Assembly (NCBI GenBank): GCA_024233835.1
Contig: JACKPC010000001.1
Coordinates: forward strand, 124,001-188,000
Source of the DNA: Leptospiraceae bacterium
GTDB taxonomy: Bacteria; Spirochaetota; Leptospiria; Leptospirales; Leptospiraceae
Reading direction: 5' to 3'
DNA length: 64,000 nt
The notes below the pieces were generated by a model. It did not search any database, had not been told where the DNA came from, and was given only the letters and a program-made list of their open reading frames with translations. The first letter of the stretch is position 1, and the number at the start of each line of letters is the position of its first letter. Positions 34,387-43,440 of the stretch are shown here, in pieces. The position numbers and the translations under genes are program-made.

Positions 34387-35469
34387 TTATTTTTTAGGTT
34401 CTGCTGCTGCTTCTGCTTTGATAAGAGTAGAAGGAGGCATAACATCAACCATAACTTTCATAACAGCAGGCTGGCTCTCATTTCCAACGTTATCAATAGC
34501 TTTTGCTTCGATAGTGTGCTCACCACCGGTTGTAAAAGAAATCGGATCAGCAAACGAAGTAAATTCTTGTTCTCCATCCAGTTTTACAAGAATTTTGCTA
34601 ATTCCACTATCAACATCGGCTGCTTTTACGCTGAAAGTAGTGCCTTTCTTGGCGTAAAATTTACCATCCACGTTAATAAGAGGTTGAGACTCGACAATTT
34701 TAACAGATGGAGCAACATTGTCTACGTTAATCACATAAGAAGTCTCATCACTTTCGTTTCCTGCTTTATCAATTGCAGAAGTTTTAATGGTAGTCGGTCC
34801 ACCATTAGTTAATTTGATAGGCTGGCCTGTATACTCTTGTTTTGGGCCATCGTTTACGGAATAGAAAACTTTATCTACACCGGAAACTTTATCTTCTGCA
34901 ATAATTTTATACGTTCCATTTAAGGATGCCAGTTTTGTATCTTCATTTACAAAAATTTTCTCTACAGGTTTTACAGAAGTAGTAGGAGGAGTATTATCTA
35001 CAGTAACAGAGAGAACTTTTGCAGCTTCTTTGTTTCCAACGATATCTACCGCTCTGTAAGCGATTGTAGTTATGCCTTCAGCCGGCAGGTAAAGAGGGCT
35101 GGTGTATTTCTGATAGTCACCACCATTGATTTTATATTCAATATAATCTACTTTAGTTTCTTTGTCCCCAGCAGAAATTTCAAATGCTGTTCTGGAGTTT
35201 ACATAGATAGTAGAAGTTGTAGTAGTTACGGGAGCACCATTTGTATCAGTTGTTGTATTCTCATCTTTAGCAGTACTGCTTCCTTCACGGGAGCCTTTTA
35301 CGGAATCATTTTCACTTTTTGCATTTTCGAGAGCATCAACAGCCTCAGTCAGTCTTCCTTCATTAGGAATAGGCTTTTTGTTGCTTTCAAGAGCACTTTC
35401 CTCAGCAAAAAGGGCGGTGGTAAACAGTAAAACTAAGATTTGAATCAGTAGGTATTTAGAGAATTTCAC
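34387..35469 (-). CDS. Exported Ig-like repeat protein, OmpL47-like
   Basis: A 360-residue protein with a signal peptide cleaved near LFA-EE. A Ser/Thr/Glu-rich low-complexity linker (about 25-90) precedes three bacterial Ig-like repeats of about 85 residues. Each repeat ends with a pattern such as YRAVDIVGNKEAAKVLSVTV, DKAGNESDETSYVI or DNVGNESQPAVMKVMV and is followed by DxxPP/DNVAP. This arrangement matches OmpL47-type surface proteins of Leptospira, which bind host or matrix components. Its own terminator follows. Confidence 0.78.
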   Translation of the reverse strand: MKFSKYLLIQILVLLFTTALFAEESALESNKKPIPNEGRLTEAVDALENAKSENDSVKGSREGSSTAKDENTTTDTNGAPVTTTTSTIYVNSRTAFEISAGDKETKVDYIEYKINGGDYQKYTSPLYLPAEGITTIAYRAVDIVGNKEAAKVLSVTVDNTPPTTSVKPVEKIFVNEDTKLASLNGTYKIIAEDKVSGVDKVFYSVNDGPKQEYTGQPIKLTNGGPTTIKTSAIDKAGNESDETSYVINVDNVAPSVKIVESQPLINVDGKFYAKKGTTFSVKAADVDSGISKILVKLDGEQEFTSFADPISFTTGGEHTIEAKAIDNVGNESQPAVMKVMVDVMPPSTLIKAEAAAEPKK

Positions 35470-35560
35470 GCATTTCTCTCCTTTTTATGTATTCAGTATT
35501 ACCATTATTCAGAGGGCTCTAAACTATGTCAAGAATTGACGATAATAGTAACAAAAGTTT

Positions 35561-36169
35561 ATGATAACATTTCATCACTTATTATCCCTTACCTCACTTT
35601 TCTGGTTTAGTTTTTCTATTTTTTCCGCTCCCTATACAGAGACCCGTAAACTTTTTGATTTTGAAACAGATACTCTTCCTGCGAGAATTCCACTTCCGAA
35701 TACGTTTCAAGAAGCACCGGAACTCTCTCTCAGTACATTATTTACAAGTCCGGACATCAGTTCAGAGAAAGCACTTTTTGTCCGCCTGCCTTCTTCCATT
35801 CGCCAGTATCCTTTTAAAATTCAGTGGAAAAATCCTCCTCAAATTATCGAAAAACTGGAGACTTTTACCCTGAATATTTATAGCAACTCATCCGGAGGGG
35901 AATTATCTCTAATTTTGCAGGAAAAAAATGGTGAAAGAAAAAAAATACCGGCTTGTTCTTTAAATTTTGAAGGTTGGAAACAGATAGAAATTCCTGTCTC
36001 AGGAAAATTTCCCCAACTGGATGATTCCTTTGGAAATTCTTCAAAAATTGTTTTTTTAGGTTTTCAATATGAGCCCTCAATAAATACTTCCAAAGAGAAA
36101 GAAATTATATTCGTTATCGATGATATTTCAATCAAGATAAAAGATAAGCTAAAAATACCTGTATTTTAG
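35561..36169 (+). CDS. Exported protein of unknown function
   Basis: A 202-residue protein with a signal peptide (LLSLTSLFWFSFSIFS-AP). The mature part is beta-rich and ends EKEIIFVIDDISIKIKDK, as in jelly-roll or FlaA-like proteins, but I cannot confirm that family. Divergent from the Ig-repeat gene. Confidence 0.55.
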   Translation: MITFHHLLSLTSLFWFSFSIFSAPYTETRKLFDFETDTLPARIPLPNTFQEAPELSLSTLFTSPDISSEKALFVRLPSSIRQYPFKIQWKNPPQIIEKLETFTLNIYSNSSGGELSLILQEKNGERKKIPACSLNFEGWKQIEIPVSGKFPQLDDSFGNSSKIVFLGFQYEPSINTSKEKEIIFVIDDISIKIKDKLKIPVF

Positions 36170-36352
36170 TTCATCCTAACACTAAAACCAGATTTTATGA
36201 TTGCAAGAAAGAGGTATTATCAATTATAAAGATCGGAGCTTATTAATTTCGGAAAGTATTATTCATTGGAACACAGCGATACATTTATAGATTTCATTTT
36301 CTCCTCTTTCTAATACCTTTTTTTGTATCACAAAGATTAGTTTATAACTATT

Positions 36353-38974
36353 ATGAAGAAATTTTACATAATCATTCTTTTTTTACTTTTGTTTGTTTCT
36401 ATTCTTTCGGCTGCTCCAGATAATGATTTCCTCTATTGGAAATTAGAAGGCAAAAATGCAGCCCTTTTTAAGGGGGATAAAAAAGTATTTGATAACCAAA
36501 TCCCTTTGAAAGCTTTTCCTGAAGGCTTTACTGTAGAAGAAAAAATTCAATTTTCTTTATTCCTCGCTGAATATTATCTGAATAAAAATGATAAAGATGG
36601 ACTGGCCAATATTCTGTATATCATACGAACCCAAAAGGATGATCTAAAACTGGCAGACACCTTCATTACCGCTAACTGGTTTTTAGATAGAAATGACAAT
36701 AACAGTGCAAAGAAAAAATTAGATGATTATATTTCCTTAGAAAACAATCAGTATCTCAAAACTCTAGCTTTAGCTATTAAACAGATGCTACTGGATCGAA
36801 GTTCCAAAAAAGGCTTACAGGTCTCAGACTTACGTTGTAGTCCAAAACACCCGTATTTCATGCTTTGTAATATAGCTCGATTACGAATTCGCCTGGAAGC
36901 TGTAGAAAATGAGTCGAGTTATTTTGAACGAAATTATTTAAACCTCGATAGAATCCTGGCTCCTTTTTTTGAAATTCCCTCCCTTTCTTATGTATATTTC
37001 CTGGACAGGTTGGTTTACAACCTGGGTCCGAGACTTGCGTATCTAGGTTTTGCATACGAAGCTTCCTTCTTCCAACAAAGTATTATTTTTTCCGAGAAAC
37101 TTTCTTCTTTTTTTAATGTCATTTCCTATGAACGTCTGGCTTTTTACCAGGTTCTCTCCGGTGCTCTTTTGGAAGCAGAATCTACCCTGAATGAAGCCAT
37201 TGCCCAGCTCGGAACCAAAGAATACCTGAAGAACTCCCTTTATCTCAGGTTGGGAGCGATTTCTTATCTGCGAAAGGACTATAGTCGTTCTTTACAATAC
37301 TATCTTTCTTTGAACCTGAAATACTGGGGAAAAAGAATGCGTAATCCTTTTTATGATAGAGTTCTTTCTGTAAACGGTGCCCGTGACCTGATTTCTGTCT
37401 CTATCTGGAAGTCAAAATCGGCTTCTCAGGCAATTCTCGCCTTAAGTAAAATTAAAACCGGCACCCGTTTGAATGAAGATGACCTATTCATTAAATTGCG
37501 GATTGCACAGATTATGTTTCAGGATAGACCGGAAATATCCCAAAAAATAACAAATGAAATAATTTATCAGGCCCAGAGTAAGGGTTGGAAACGGGTAGAA
37601 TACGCAGCTACTATTTTAAATGGCTTTACCCATATTAAAACGAATTCCTACAGACGGGCAGTCATTCAATTCACAAAAAGCTATGGGATTCTGGGTAAAT
37701 CTGATTTAAAGTTTACTTCAGAATGGCTTCGTCAACAGGGACTCTATCTTTCAAAGTCTCTGAGGGGGCAGAGAGGACTTTTTTATAAAAATATTCCCCA
37801 TCTCCTTTCTTTAATGCACCAGGAAGAAATTAATGAAAACGTGATGATGTTAAAAAATTATGTAAGTTCATCCTATAATATAGAGGGTTTCTTAAATAGG
37901 TGTATCGAAGAATACCGCAAAAAGAACCGTATTGAGGATATTTTTGAATTGATTTATAATTATGAAGCTTCAAAAATTAAAACAAATCCCATTATTAATA
38001 AAGGTCTTTTACAGATTGTAGCAGTAAATGAGAGAATTCGCTTATACAAAGGCATGAAACCTTCCCAGGATAATAAATTTTTAAAAGGAAACTGGACTAC
38101 TTTACGGAAAAAAGCAACAGAACTCATTCCATCAAGAAATAAAATCAATAGCAAGGTGTTAAAAAAAATAAAACTTCCTTTCCTTGCAGCTCTCGAGCAT
38201 AATCATAAAGTTTATATATTTAGTTATAAGCCTTCCGGAAAAAGCGGAAACTGGACTCTCACTGTAAAAAATAAAAAAGACTGGGAAAATGAGTCTGTGA
38301 TCCTGTCAGCCCTTGATTCGGTAGCCTTCCTTAAAGATAAACTTAAAGCTCAAATCTTTTTTAACAGGGAAGGAATGGATTTATATCGAATCATTTCCTT
38401 GAAGTATAAACACGCTTCTGTGGGCCTTTTTTACTCTTTTTTAAACCCTTCAACTTCCGAAAAAAAATTTACCTTAACACCTATTTCCGGACTATGCGGA
38501 ACAGAAACCTTCCCGACTATTAAATACCTGAGTCCTGATTATTTTGAAGGAACCAGGCTTTTCCCGGATAAGCATCGTTTGCATATCTGGGATTTTCCTC
38601 TTGAACCGGCAACTGAAAGAAAAGGAGATTATTCCTGGAATTGTGGAAAAGAAGGAACGATTTCCCTTAAGCGTTTACAAAGAAGGATGGATTATCGAAT
38701 TGTACCGGAAAGCCTTTTAACAACTTATCGAAGCCTTCCTATTCAGAAGGAACTGCACCTCACACCCGATTTTTATGACTGGACGGATTTCTGGTTTCAG
38801 AAGGGAGTGAATCATTTGTATTATATTCCGGTTTTAGAAAAAAGTAAGAATTCTCTTGAGCTTTTAGAAATTATGAAAAAACCGATTCAAAAGGAAGAAG
38901 ACTGGATACGTTTTCAAGAGCAAGCCAGACAAACAGGGTATCAGGTACTTTCTATTACTCGAACGATGCAATAG
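36353..38974 (+). CDS. Large exported TPR-like protein with degenerate CHAT-like C-terminus
   Basis: An 873-residue protein with a signal peptide (IIILFLLLFVSILSA-AP). Residues about 50-520 are helical with TPR-like spacing (for example SLYLRLGAISYLRKDYSRSL). The last 250 residues have the order of a CHAT domain: LPFLAALEHNHKVYIFSYKP, then KHRLHIWDFPLEPA, then FWFQKGVNHLYYIPVLEKSK. The catalytic His of the usual HG motif and the Cys of the usual ACET motif are not apparent. It may be an inactive, periplasmic relative. Function unknown. Confidence 0.6.
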   Translation: MKKFYIIILFLLLFVSILSAAPDNDFLYWKLEGKNAALFKGDKKVFDNQIPLKAFPEGFTVEEKIQFSLFLAEYYLNKNDKDGLANILYIIRTQKDDLKLADTFITANWFLDRNDNNSAKKKLDDYISLENNQYLKTLALAIKQMLLDRSSKKGLQVSDLRCSPKHPYFMLCNIARLRIRLEAVENESSYFERNYLNLDRILAPFFEIPSLSYVYFLDRLVYNLGPRLAYLGFAYEASFFQQSIIFSEKLSSFFNVISYERLAFYQVLSGALLEAESTLNEAIAQLGTKEYLKNSLYLRLGAISYLRKDYSRSLQYYLSLNLKYWGKRMRNPFYDRVLSVNGARDLISVSIWKSKSASQAILALSKIKTGTRLNEDDLFIKLRIAQIMFQDRPEISQKITNEIIYQAQSKGWKRVEYAATILNGFTHIKTNSYRRAVIQFTKSYGILGKSDLKFTSEWLRQQGLYLSKSLRGQRGLFYKNIPHLLSLMHQEEINENVMMLKNYVSSSYNIEGFLNRCIEEYRKKNRIEDIFELIYNYEASKIKTNPIINKGLLQIVAVNERIRLYKGMKPSQDNKFLKGNWTTLRKKATELIPSRNKINSKVLKKIKLPFLAALEHNHKVYIFSYKPSGKSGNWTLTVKNKKDWENESVILSALDSVAFLKDKLKAQIFFNREGMDLYRIISLKYKHASVGLFYSFLNPSTSEKKFTLTPISGLCGTETFPTIKYLSPDYFEGTRLFPDKHRLHIWDFPLEPATERKGDYSWNCGKEGTISLKRLQRRMDYRIVPESLLTTYRSLPIQKELHLTPDFYDWTDFWFQKGVNHLYYIPVLEKSKNSLELLEIMKKPIQKEEDWIRFQEQARQTGYQVLSITRTMQ

Positions 38975-39137
38975 GGGTTTCTTGGAAATTCTTGACAGAA
39001 AAAGAATTAGCTTATTAAGGTGAATAATAAATTATGGGGGGTATTGAACATTAATAAATTTAACTTATGTAGATTAGAACACTTGCAAACAAATAGGATT
39101 ACTCTTTTTTAGGGAAACCTGGCGGAATTAATTGTAA

Positions 39138-40478
39138 ATGTTAACCTTTGGCTTTTTTATCATCCTGCTCCTCCTTTTTATGAATGGTTTTTTCGTAGCC
39201 AGCGAATTCGCATTTGTTTCCACAAGACCCTCTAAGATTGAAGATTTTATCAAAGAAAATAAACCCCTCGCTCTTGTAGCCAAAAAGGCCCTGGGTAAGA
39301 TTAATGATATTCTTGCCGTTTGTCAGGTAGGAATCACGATTTCCAGCCTTCTCATTGGCTGGCTATCGGTTGAATTTGTGGCTCATCTGGTTCAGGTAAT
39401 TCTGAAAAAGTATCCATTACTTACGATTCCTTCATCAAGCATCTATTCGATTTCCATTGCCTTTGCCCTGGTAATCATTGTTTTCATGCATGTTATTTTG
39501 GGAGAAACCCTCCCCAAGTCTTTTGCGATGCGAAACCCGGAAAGCATGGCTTTAAAACTCTCCCTGCCTTTATTCTTTTTTTATTATTTATTTTGGCCTA
39601 TTACATTTATTGTAAAATTTCTTTTAAACCGTCTTCTGGGGGTTTTACAATTACCTGAAGTAACTCCTAATACACATTCAGTAGAAGACCTAAAGTTACT
39701 ACTGGAAGAACATAATAAGCAGAAAAACCTGGAAAATACGGATTTAAAACTTATCCAAAAAACCATCGCATTTTCTAACAAGGAAGCAAGGGAAGTTATG
39801 ACCCACAGAACCGTGATGGAAGGGATTTCTTACGATGTTAAAATTAAAGATATTGTGGATACAATTGCCAGGAATAATTTTTCTCGTTATCCTGTATTTG
39901 AAAAAACGATAGATAATATTGTTGGAATCATCCACGTGCAATCCTATTTTCAATGGTTGAAAAATCCGAAACGAAATCGCAATGCAACCATTCAATCGAT
40001 TATGCAAACCCCGGTATTCGTCCCGGAAACTTTATCTCTGGAAAATATCCTTCAAAAAATGCGTTCAGCCAAGCAACACATGACTATTGTAGTAGATGAA
40101 TACGGAGGTGTGGCCGGCCTTCTAACCCTGGAGGACATAATAGAAGAAATATTTGGCTCCATTGAAGATGAGACCGATGATGCAGAGGATACTCCCATTC
40201 ATGATATGAAACCCAATTCCTTTGTGATTTCCGGTGAGGCTGAACTAAGTGAATTGAGTGATATCCTTGAAGGAGAAGACATGGAAGAATACAAAGATGT
40301 TAGAACCATAGCCGGCCTCTTCTTAGAAAAGCATCAGGATATGCCCAGAGAAGGAAGTATGGTAACCATAAAAACAGGAAGCCTGACGGTGGAAAAAATG
40401 GAAGGGAATAAAATAATCGATATCCGTTATGATTTTGCACCGGTAAATGTAGTACCTATCCAGGAAGAGTATGACTGA
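39138..40478 (+). CDS. CorC/HlyC-type membrane protein with CNNM, CBS and transporter-associated domains
   Basis: A 446-residue protein. The N-terminal DUF21/CNNM membrane domain has four helices (MNGFFVASEFAFVSTRPSKI and PKSFAMRNPE). Two CBS domains follow (MTHRTVMEGISYD and IMQTPVFVPETLSLENILQK, then VVDEYGGVAGLLTLEDIIEEIFG). The CorC_HlyC domain is at the end. Family members take part in Mg2+/Co2+ efflux; the older name hemolysin C is not supported. It overlaps coaC by eight bases. Confidence 0.88.
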   Translation: MLTFGFFIILLLLFMNGFFVASEFAFVSTRPSKIEDFIKENKPLALVAKKALGKINDILAVCQVGITISSLLIGWLSVEFVAHLVQVILKKYPLLTIPSSSIYSISIAFALVIIVFMHVILGETLPKSFAMRNPESMALKLSLPLFFFYYLFWPITFIVKFLLNRLLGVLQLPEVTPNTHSVEDLKLLLEEHNKQKNLENTDLKLIQKTIAFSNKEAREVMTHRTVMEGISYDVKIKDIVDTIARNNFSRYPVFEKTIDNIVGIIHVQSYFQWLKNPKRNRNATIQSIMQTPVFVPETLSLENILQKMRSAKQHMTIVVDEYGGVAGLLTLEDIIEEIFGSIEDETDDAEDTPIHDMKPNSFVISGEAELSELSDILEGEDMEEYKDVRTIAGLFLEKHQDMPREGSMVTIKTGSLTVEKMEGNKIIDIRYDFAPVNVVPIQEEYD

Positions 40479-41010
40479 GAATCAGAATGAAATTTTAATT
40501 GCTGTTACCGGGGGAATCGCTGCTTATAAAACCTGTGAATTAATCCGTCTCCTGGTTAAAGATGGGTATTCGGTTCGGGTGCTCATGACAGAAAATGCAC
40601 AACAGTTTATAGGCAGAATTACTTTTGAAACCCTGAGTGGAAAACCGGTAGGAATTGAAGAATATGAATTCGGAATGCCGCATATAGAAATGAAAAATCG
40701 AGCAGCAGTCTTTGCAGTTGTTCCGGCTACAGCCAATTCCATCGGTAAGCTGGCAAACGGAATTGCGGATGGACTTTTAGGATCTACCTATCTTGCCCTC
40801 CAATGTCCAACAATTATTGCCCCGGCCATGAACCCTGCCATGTACTTTCATCCTGCGGTACAAAGGAATCTAAAAACTTTAAAAGAAGATGGAGCTCTTA
40901 TAGTCGAACCGGAAGAAGGAATCGTTGCCTGCGGAGATTTTGGTCCGGGCAAACTGGCAGATGTCGAAAAAATTAAAAAAGCAATACTCTCTAAATATCC
41001 AAAAAAATAA
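40471..41010 (+). CDS. coaC: Phosphopantothenoylcysteine decarboxylase (CoaC)
   Basis: A 179-residue flavoprotein that decarboxylates phosphopantothenoylcysteine to phosphopantetheine in coenzyme A synthesis. It has the FMN loop AVTGGIAAYK, the catalytic His in GMPHIEM, PAMNPAMYFHP and the Cys clamp in IVACGDFGPGKLAD. In most bacteria it is fused to the synthetase as CoaBC; here it stands alone, with the synthetase in a separate gene 74 bases downstream. Confidence 0.88.
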   Translation: MTENQNEILIAVTGGIAAYKTCELIRLLVKDGYSVRVLMTENAQQFIGRITFETLSGKPVGIEEYEFGMPHIEMKNRAAVFAVVPATANSIGKLANGIADGLLGSTYLALQCPTIIAPAMNPAMYFHPAVQRNLKTLKEDGALIVEPEEGIVACGDFGPGKLADVEKIKKAILSKYPKK

Positions 41011-41084
41011 GCGAAAGGGTAAATTTCAGTTTACAAAAGTATCTTGATTCATATCATTTTTGTAATTTCAAAATAGGGGTTTCT

Positions 41085-41750
41085 TTGAGATTTAAAAAAG
41101 CAATTATTACCGCAGGACCAACCCGTGAATGGATAGACCCGGTACGTTTTTTAAGTAACGCTTCATCCGGGAAAATGGGTTTTTGCATCGCTTCTGAGAT
41201 AGCACATTGGGTTGAGCATACAGTGTATATTCATGGTGCTGTTGAAGAAAAATTTCAGAATCCGGTGGTATCCAAAAAGATTTTTGCTGAATCTACCCTG
41301 AGTATGCAATCTGCAATTTTTTCTGAGTTGGAAGACTCCTGTTTGATAATCATGGCGGCCGCTCCGGCTGATTTTCGACCTCTTGGTGTAAGTGAAAATA
41401 AAATTAAAAAGAGCGGTAAGGAAAATATAGAAATCCATCTTTGCAGTAATCCGGATATCCTTATGAGCTTGAGTGAAGAAATTCAAAAGCGTTCACTAAA
41501 AGATGTAGTTAAAATTGGTTTTGCTGCTGAAACCGAAAATCTCGAAGAAAATGCAATAGGTAAACTGAGACGAAAGGGACTCCAGTTTATCATTGGAAAT
41601 TATGTTAGCCGGCGCGAGAAGGGATTCGGAGATATAGATACCTCTATTACCATCTTTTCCAATGAAGGTTCAGTACTTACAATATCATCTTCCTCTAAAG
41701 AAGATGTAGCGAGAGAAATCTCCCTGTTTTTAAAAGAAAGGTTTCAATGA
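41085..41750 (+). CDS. coaB: Phosphopantothenate-cysteine ligase (CoaB)
   Basis: A 221-residue ligase that joins cysteine to phosphopantothenate using a nucleotide triphosphate. Motifs: ITAGPTREWIDPVRFLSNAS with SSGKMG, MAAAPADFRP, NPDIL and IGFAAETENL. It begins with TTG 41085, preceded by AGGGG at a proper distance; no in-frame ATG precedes GPTREW. Split from coaC rather than fused. Its last bases overlap the phosphatase start (ATGA). Confidence 0.87.
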   Translation: MRFKKAIITAGPTREWIDPVRFLSNASSGKMGFCIASEIAHWVEHTVYIHGAVEEKFQNPVVSKKIFAESTLSMQSAIFSELEDSCLIIMAAAPADFRPLGVSENKIKKSGKENIEIHLCSNPDILMSLSEEIQKRSLKDVVKIGFAAETENLEENAIGKLRRKGLQFIIGNYVSRREKGFGDIDTSITIFSNEGSVLTISSSSKEDVAREISLFLKERFQ

Positions 41751-42529
41751 AAGTAAACTGTGCATATTTAACTCACAAGGGAAATGTTCGAGAGAATAAT
41801 GAAGATAGTATGCTGGTGCAGGATGTCATTTATTCCAACCAGAGCTTTACGAATGCAATATCCATTGAAATAGAGGACGAAAGCCACCTTGTTTTTGCTG
41901 TTGCAGATGGAATGGGAGGACATGCCAGAGGAGAGGTTGCCAGTCATGCAGTATTGGAATTCATACATAATAATTTTTCTTCCTTTACCAGTGAAGAAGG
42001 AATACGGAAAACAATAGATGATGCAAAATTTCATCTTGATGACTTAGTAAGAAAAGACAATAATGCCTATGGCTTAGGAACAACACTTTGCGGAATAGTA
42101 ATTAAGGGAAATACGGGACTCCTTTTTAACGCGGGAGACAGCCGTCTATACAAAAGAAAAGATGGTTTCTTGGAAAAATTAACCCGTGATCATTCTTTTG
42201 TTCAATACCTGGTGGATAATGGAATAATAACTGAAGAAGAAATGAGTTTTCATCCCAAGAAAAATATAGTTACCTCCGCAGTCAGCGGTGATTTAATGAA
42301 GGAATCTCCGGAAATGTTCTTCAAAGAAATTACAATTGAAGAAGGCGATCAGTTTTTAATCTGTACAGATGGAGTCTGGGAAAGCTTAAGCCTTGAAGAA
42401 TTAGAGGTTTGTATGTTAGACGCTGAGTTAATTAAAAAGACCGACGTATTAACAGAAAATATTCTCAGATACGGCGGGCTTGATAATCTGAGTATTATTA
42501 TGCTCGAAGTCTTAAATCTACAATCATAA
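41747..42529 (+). CDS. PP2C-type serine/threonine protein phosphatase
   Basis: A 260-residue metal-dependent phosphatase. Conserved motifs: KGNVRENNEDSM (metal-binding Asp), VFAVADGMGGHARGEVAS, YGLGTTLCGIVI, NAGDSRLYKR, LTRDHSF, NIVTSAVSG and LICTDGVWE, and a final GGLDNLSIIML. It resembles the Stp/PrpC class, which reverses Ser/Thr kinases. No kinase gene is adjacent. It overlaps coaB by four bases and the convergent mqnD by six. Confidence 0.92.
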   Translation: MKVNCAYLTHKGNVRENNEDSMLVQDVIYSNQSFTNAISIEIEDESHLVFAVADGMGGHARGEVASHAVLEFIHNNFSSFTSEEGIRKTIDDAKFHLDDLVRKDNNAYGLGTTLCGIVIKGNTGLLFNAGDSRLYKRKDGFLEKLTRDHSFVQYLVDNGIITEEEMSFHPKKNIVTSAVSGDLMKESPEMFFKEITIEEGDQFLICTDGVWESLSLEELEVCMLDAELIKKTDVLTENILRYGGLDNLSIIMLEVLNLQS

Positions 42530-43366
42530 AAATAAATCCTGGATATTCACAGTTTCCGGGAGAAGCCCTAAACCCAGGGCTTTTTCATAAAGGCTTATAA
42601 TCGCCTCTTTTCCTTCCGAACCAAGATCCTTTGTAAACTCATTTACATAAAGAGAAATATGGCTATTAATAACTTCCTCCTCCTTGTCCTGTGAGTTTTC
42701 CTGGATATATTGTTTTGCTTTTTTGGGGTATTGATAGGCTAATTCCAGACTTTTATGTAATGCGGAATCAAATTCTTTTTGAATAGAAAGTTCTATATTC
42801 CTGTGAATAGAAATAGCTCCGAGGGGAATCGGTTTACCTGTATCCGCTTCCCAGAATTCTCCCAGATCTACTACTTTTTCTAAGCCACGTTTTTCGTAGG
42901 TAAAACGTTCTTCATGTATAATCACTCCGTAATCATACTCTCCATTCAGTAAAGCCGGGATTACTTTATCATAACGAAGGGGAACCGGTTCAAACTGCTT
43001 TTTTAAATAAATATTTAATAAAAGATTGGCAGTAGTTTTTAAACCGGGAATGAGGATCTTTGAATTTTTAGGAGAGGTAGTATTTTTCCCTTTCTTCTTG
43101 ATTAAAATAGGACCGCAGCCTCTACCGAGAGCAGAGCCGGTATTTAGAATTTTATAGTATTTTGCGACAAAGAAGTAGGCAAAAAAAGAAAGCTTGGTCA
43201 CCGAAAAAGCCTGCCTGGCGGCCAGTTCATTTAGCATTTCCACATCGTGAAGCTCTTCTTTTACTCGAATACGTTTAGATAAATCTTCATGTACAAGATG
43301 ATAGAATAAAAAAGTATCATTCGGACAGGGAGAATAGGCAAGGCTTAATTCCTGTTTCATTTTCAA
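42524..43366 (-). CDS. mqnD: 1,4-dihydroxy-6-naphthoate synthase
   Basis: A 280-residue enzyme of the futalosine route to menaquinone. The opening LSLAYSPCPNDTFLFYHLVH, TKLSFFAYFFV, LGRGCGPILI and LNGEYDYGVIIHEERFTYE match MqnD. Its presence implies respiration with menaquinone made by the futalosine pathway; the other mqn genes are not in the window. Confidence 0.92.
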   Translation of the reverse strand: MKMKQELSLAYSPCPNDTFLFYHLVHEDLSKRIRVKEELHDVEMLNELAARQAFSVTKLSFFAYFFVAKYYKILNTGSALGRGCGPILIKKKGKNTTSPKNSKILIPGLKTTANLLLNIYLKKQFEPVPLRYDKVIPALLNGEYDYGVIIHEERFTYEKRGLEKVVDLGEFWEADTGKPIPLGAISIHRNIELSIQKEFDSALHKSLELAYQYPKKAKQYIQENSQDKEEEVINSHISLYVNEFTKDLGSEGKEAIISLYEKALGLGLLPETVNIQDLFL

Positions 43367-43440
43367 TTCCTGTAAAAATAGGATTTACATAATCCAGCTT
43401 AAAATAAAAAATCGTACAAGTCTTTAATACCAGGTTACGT

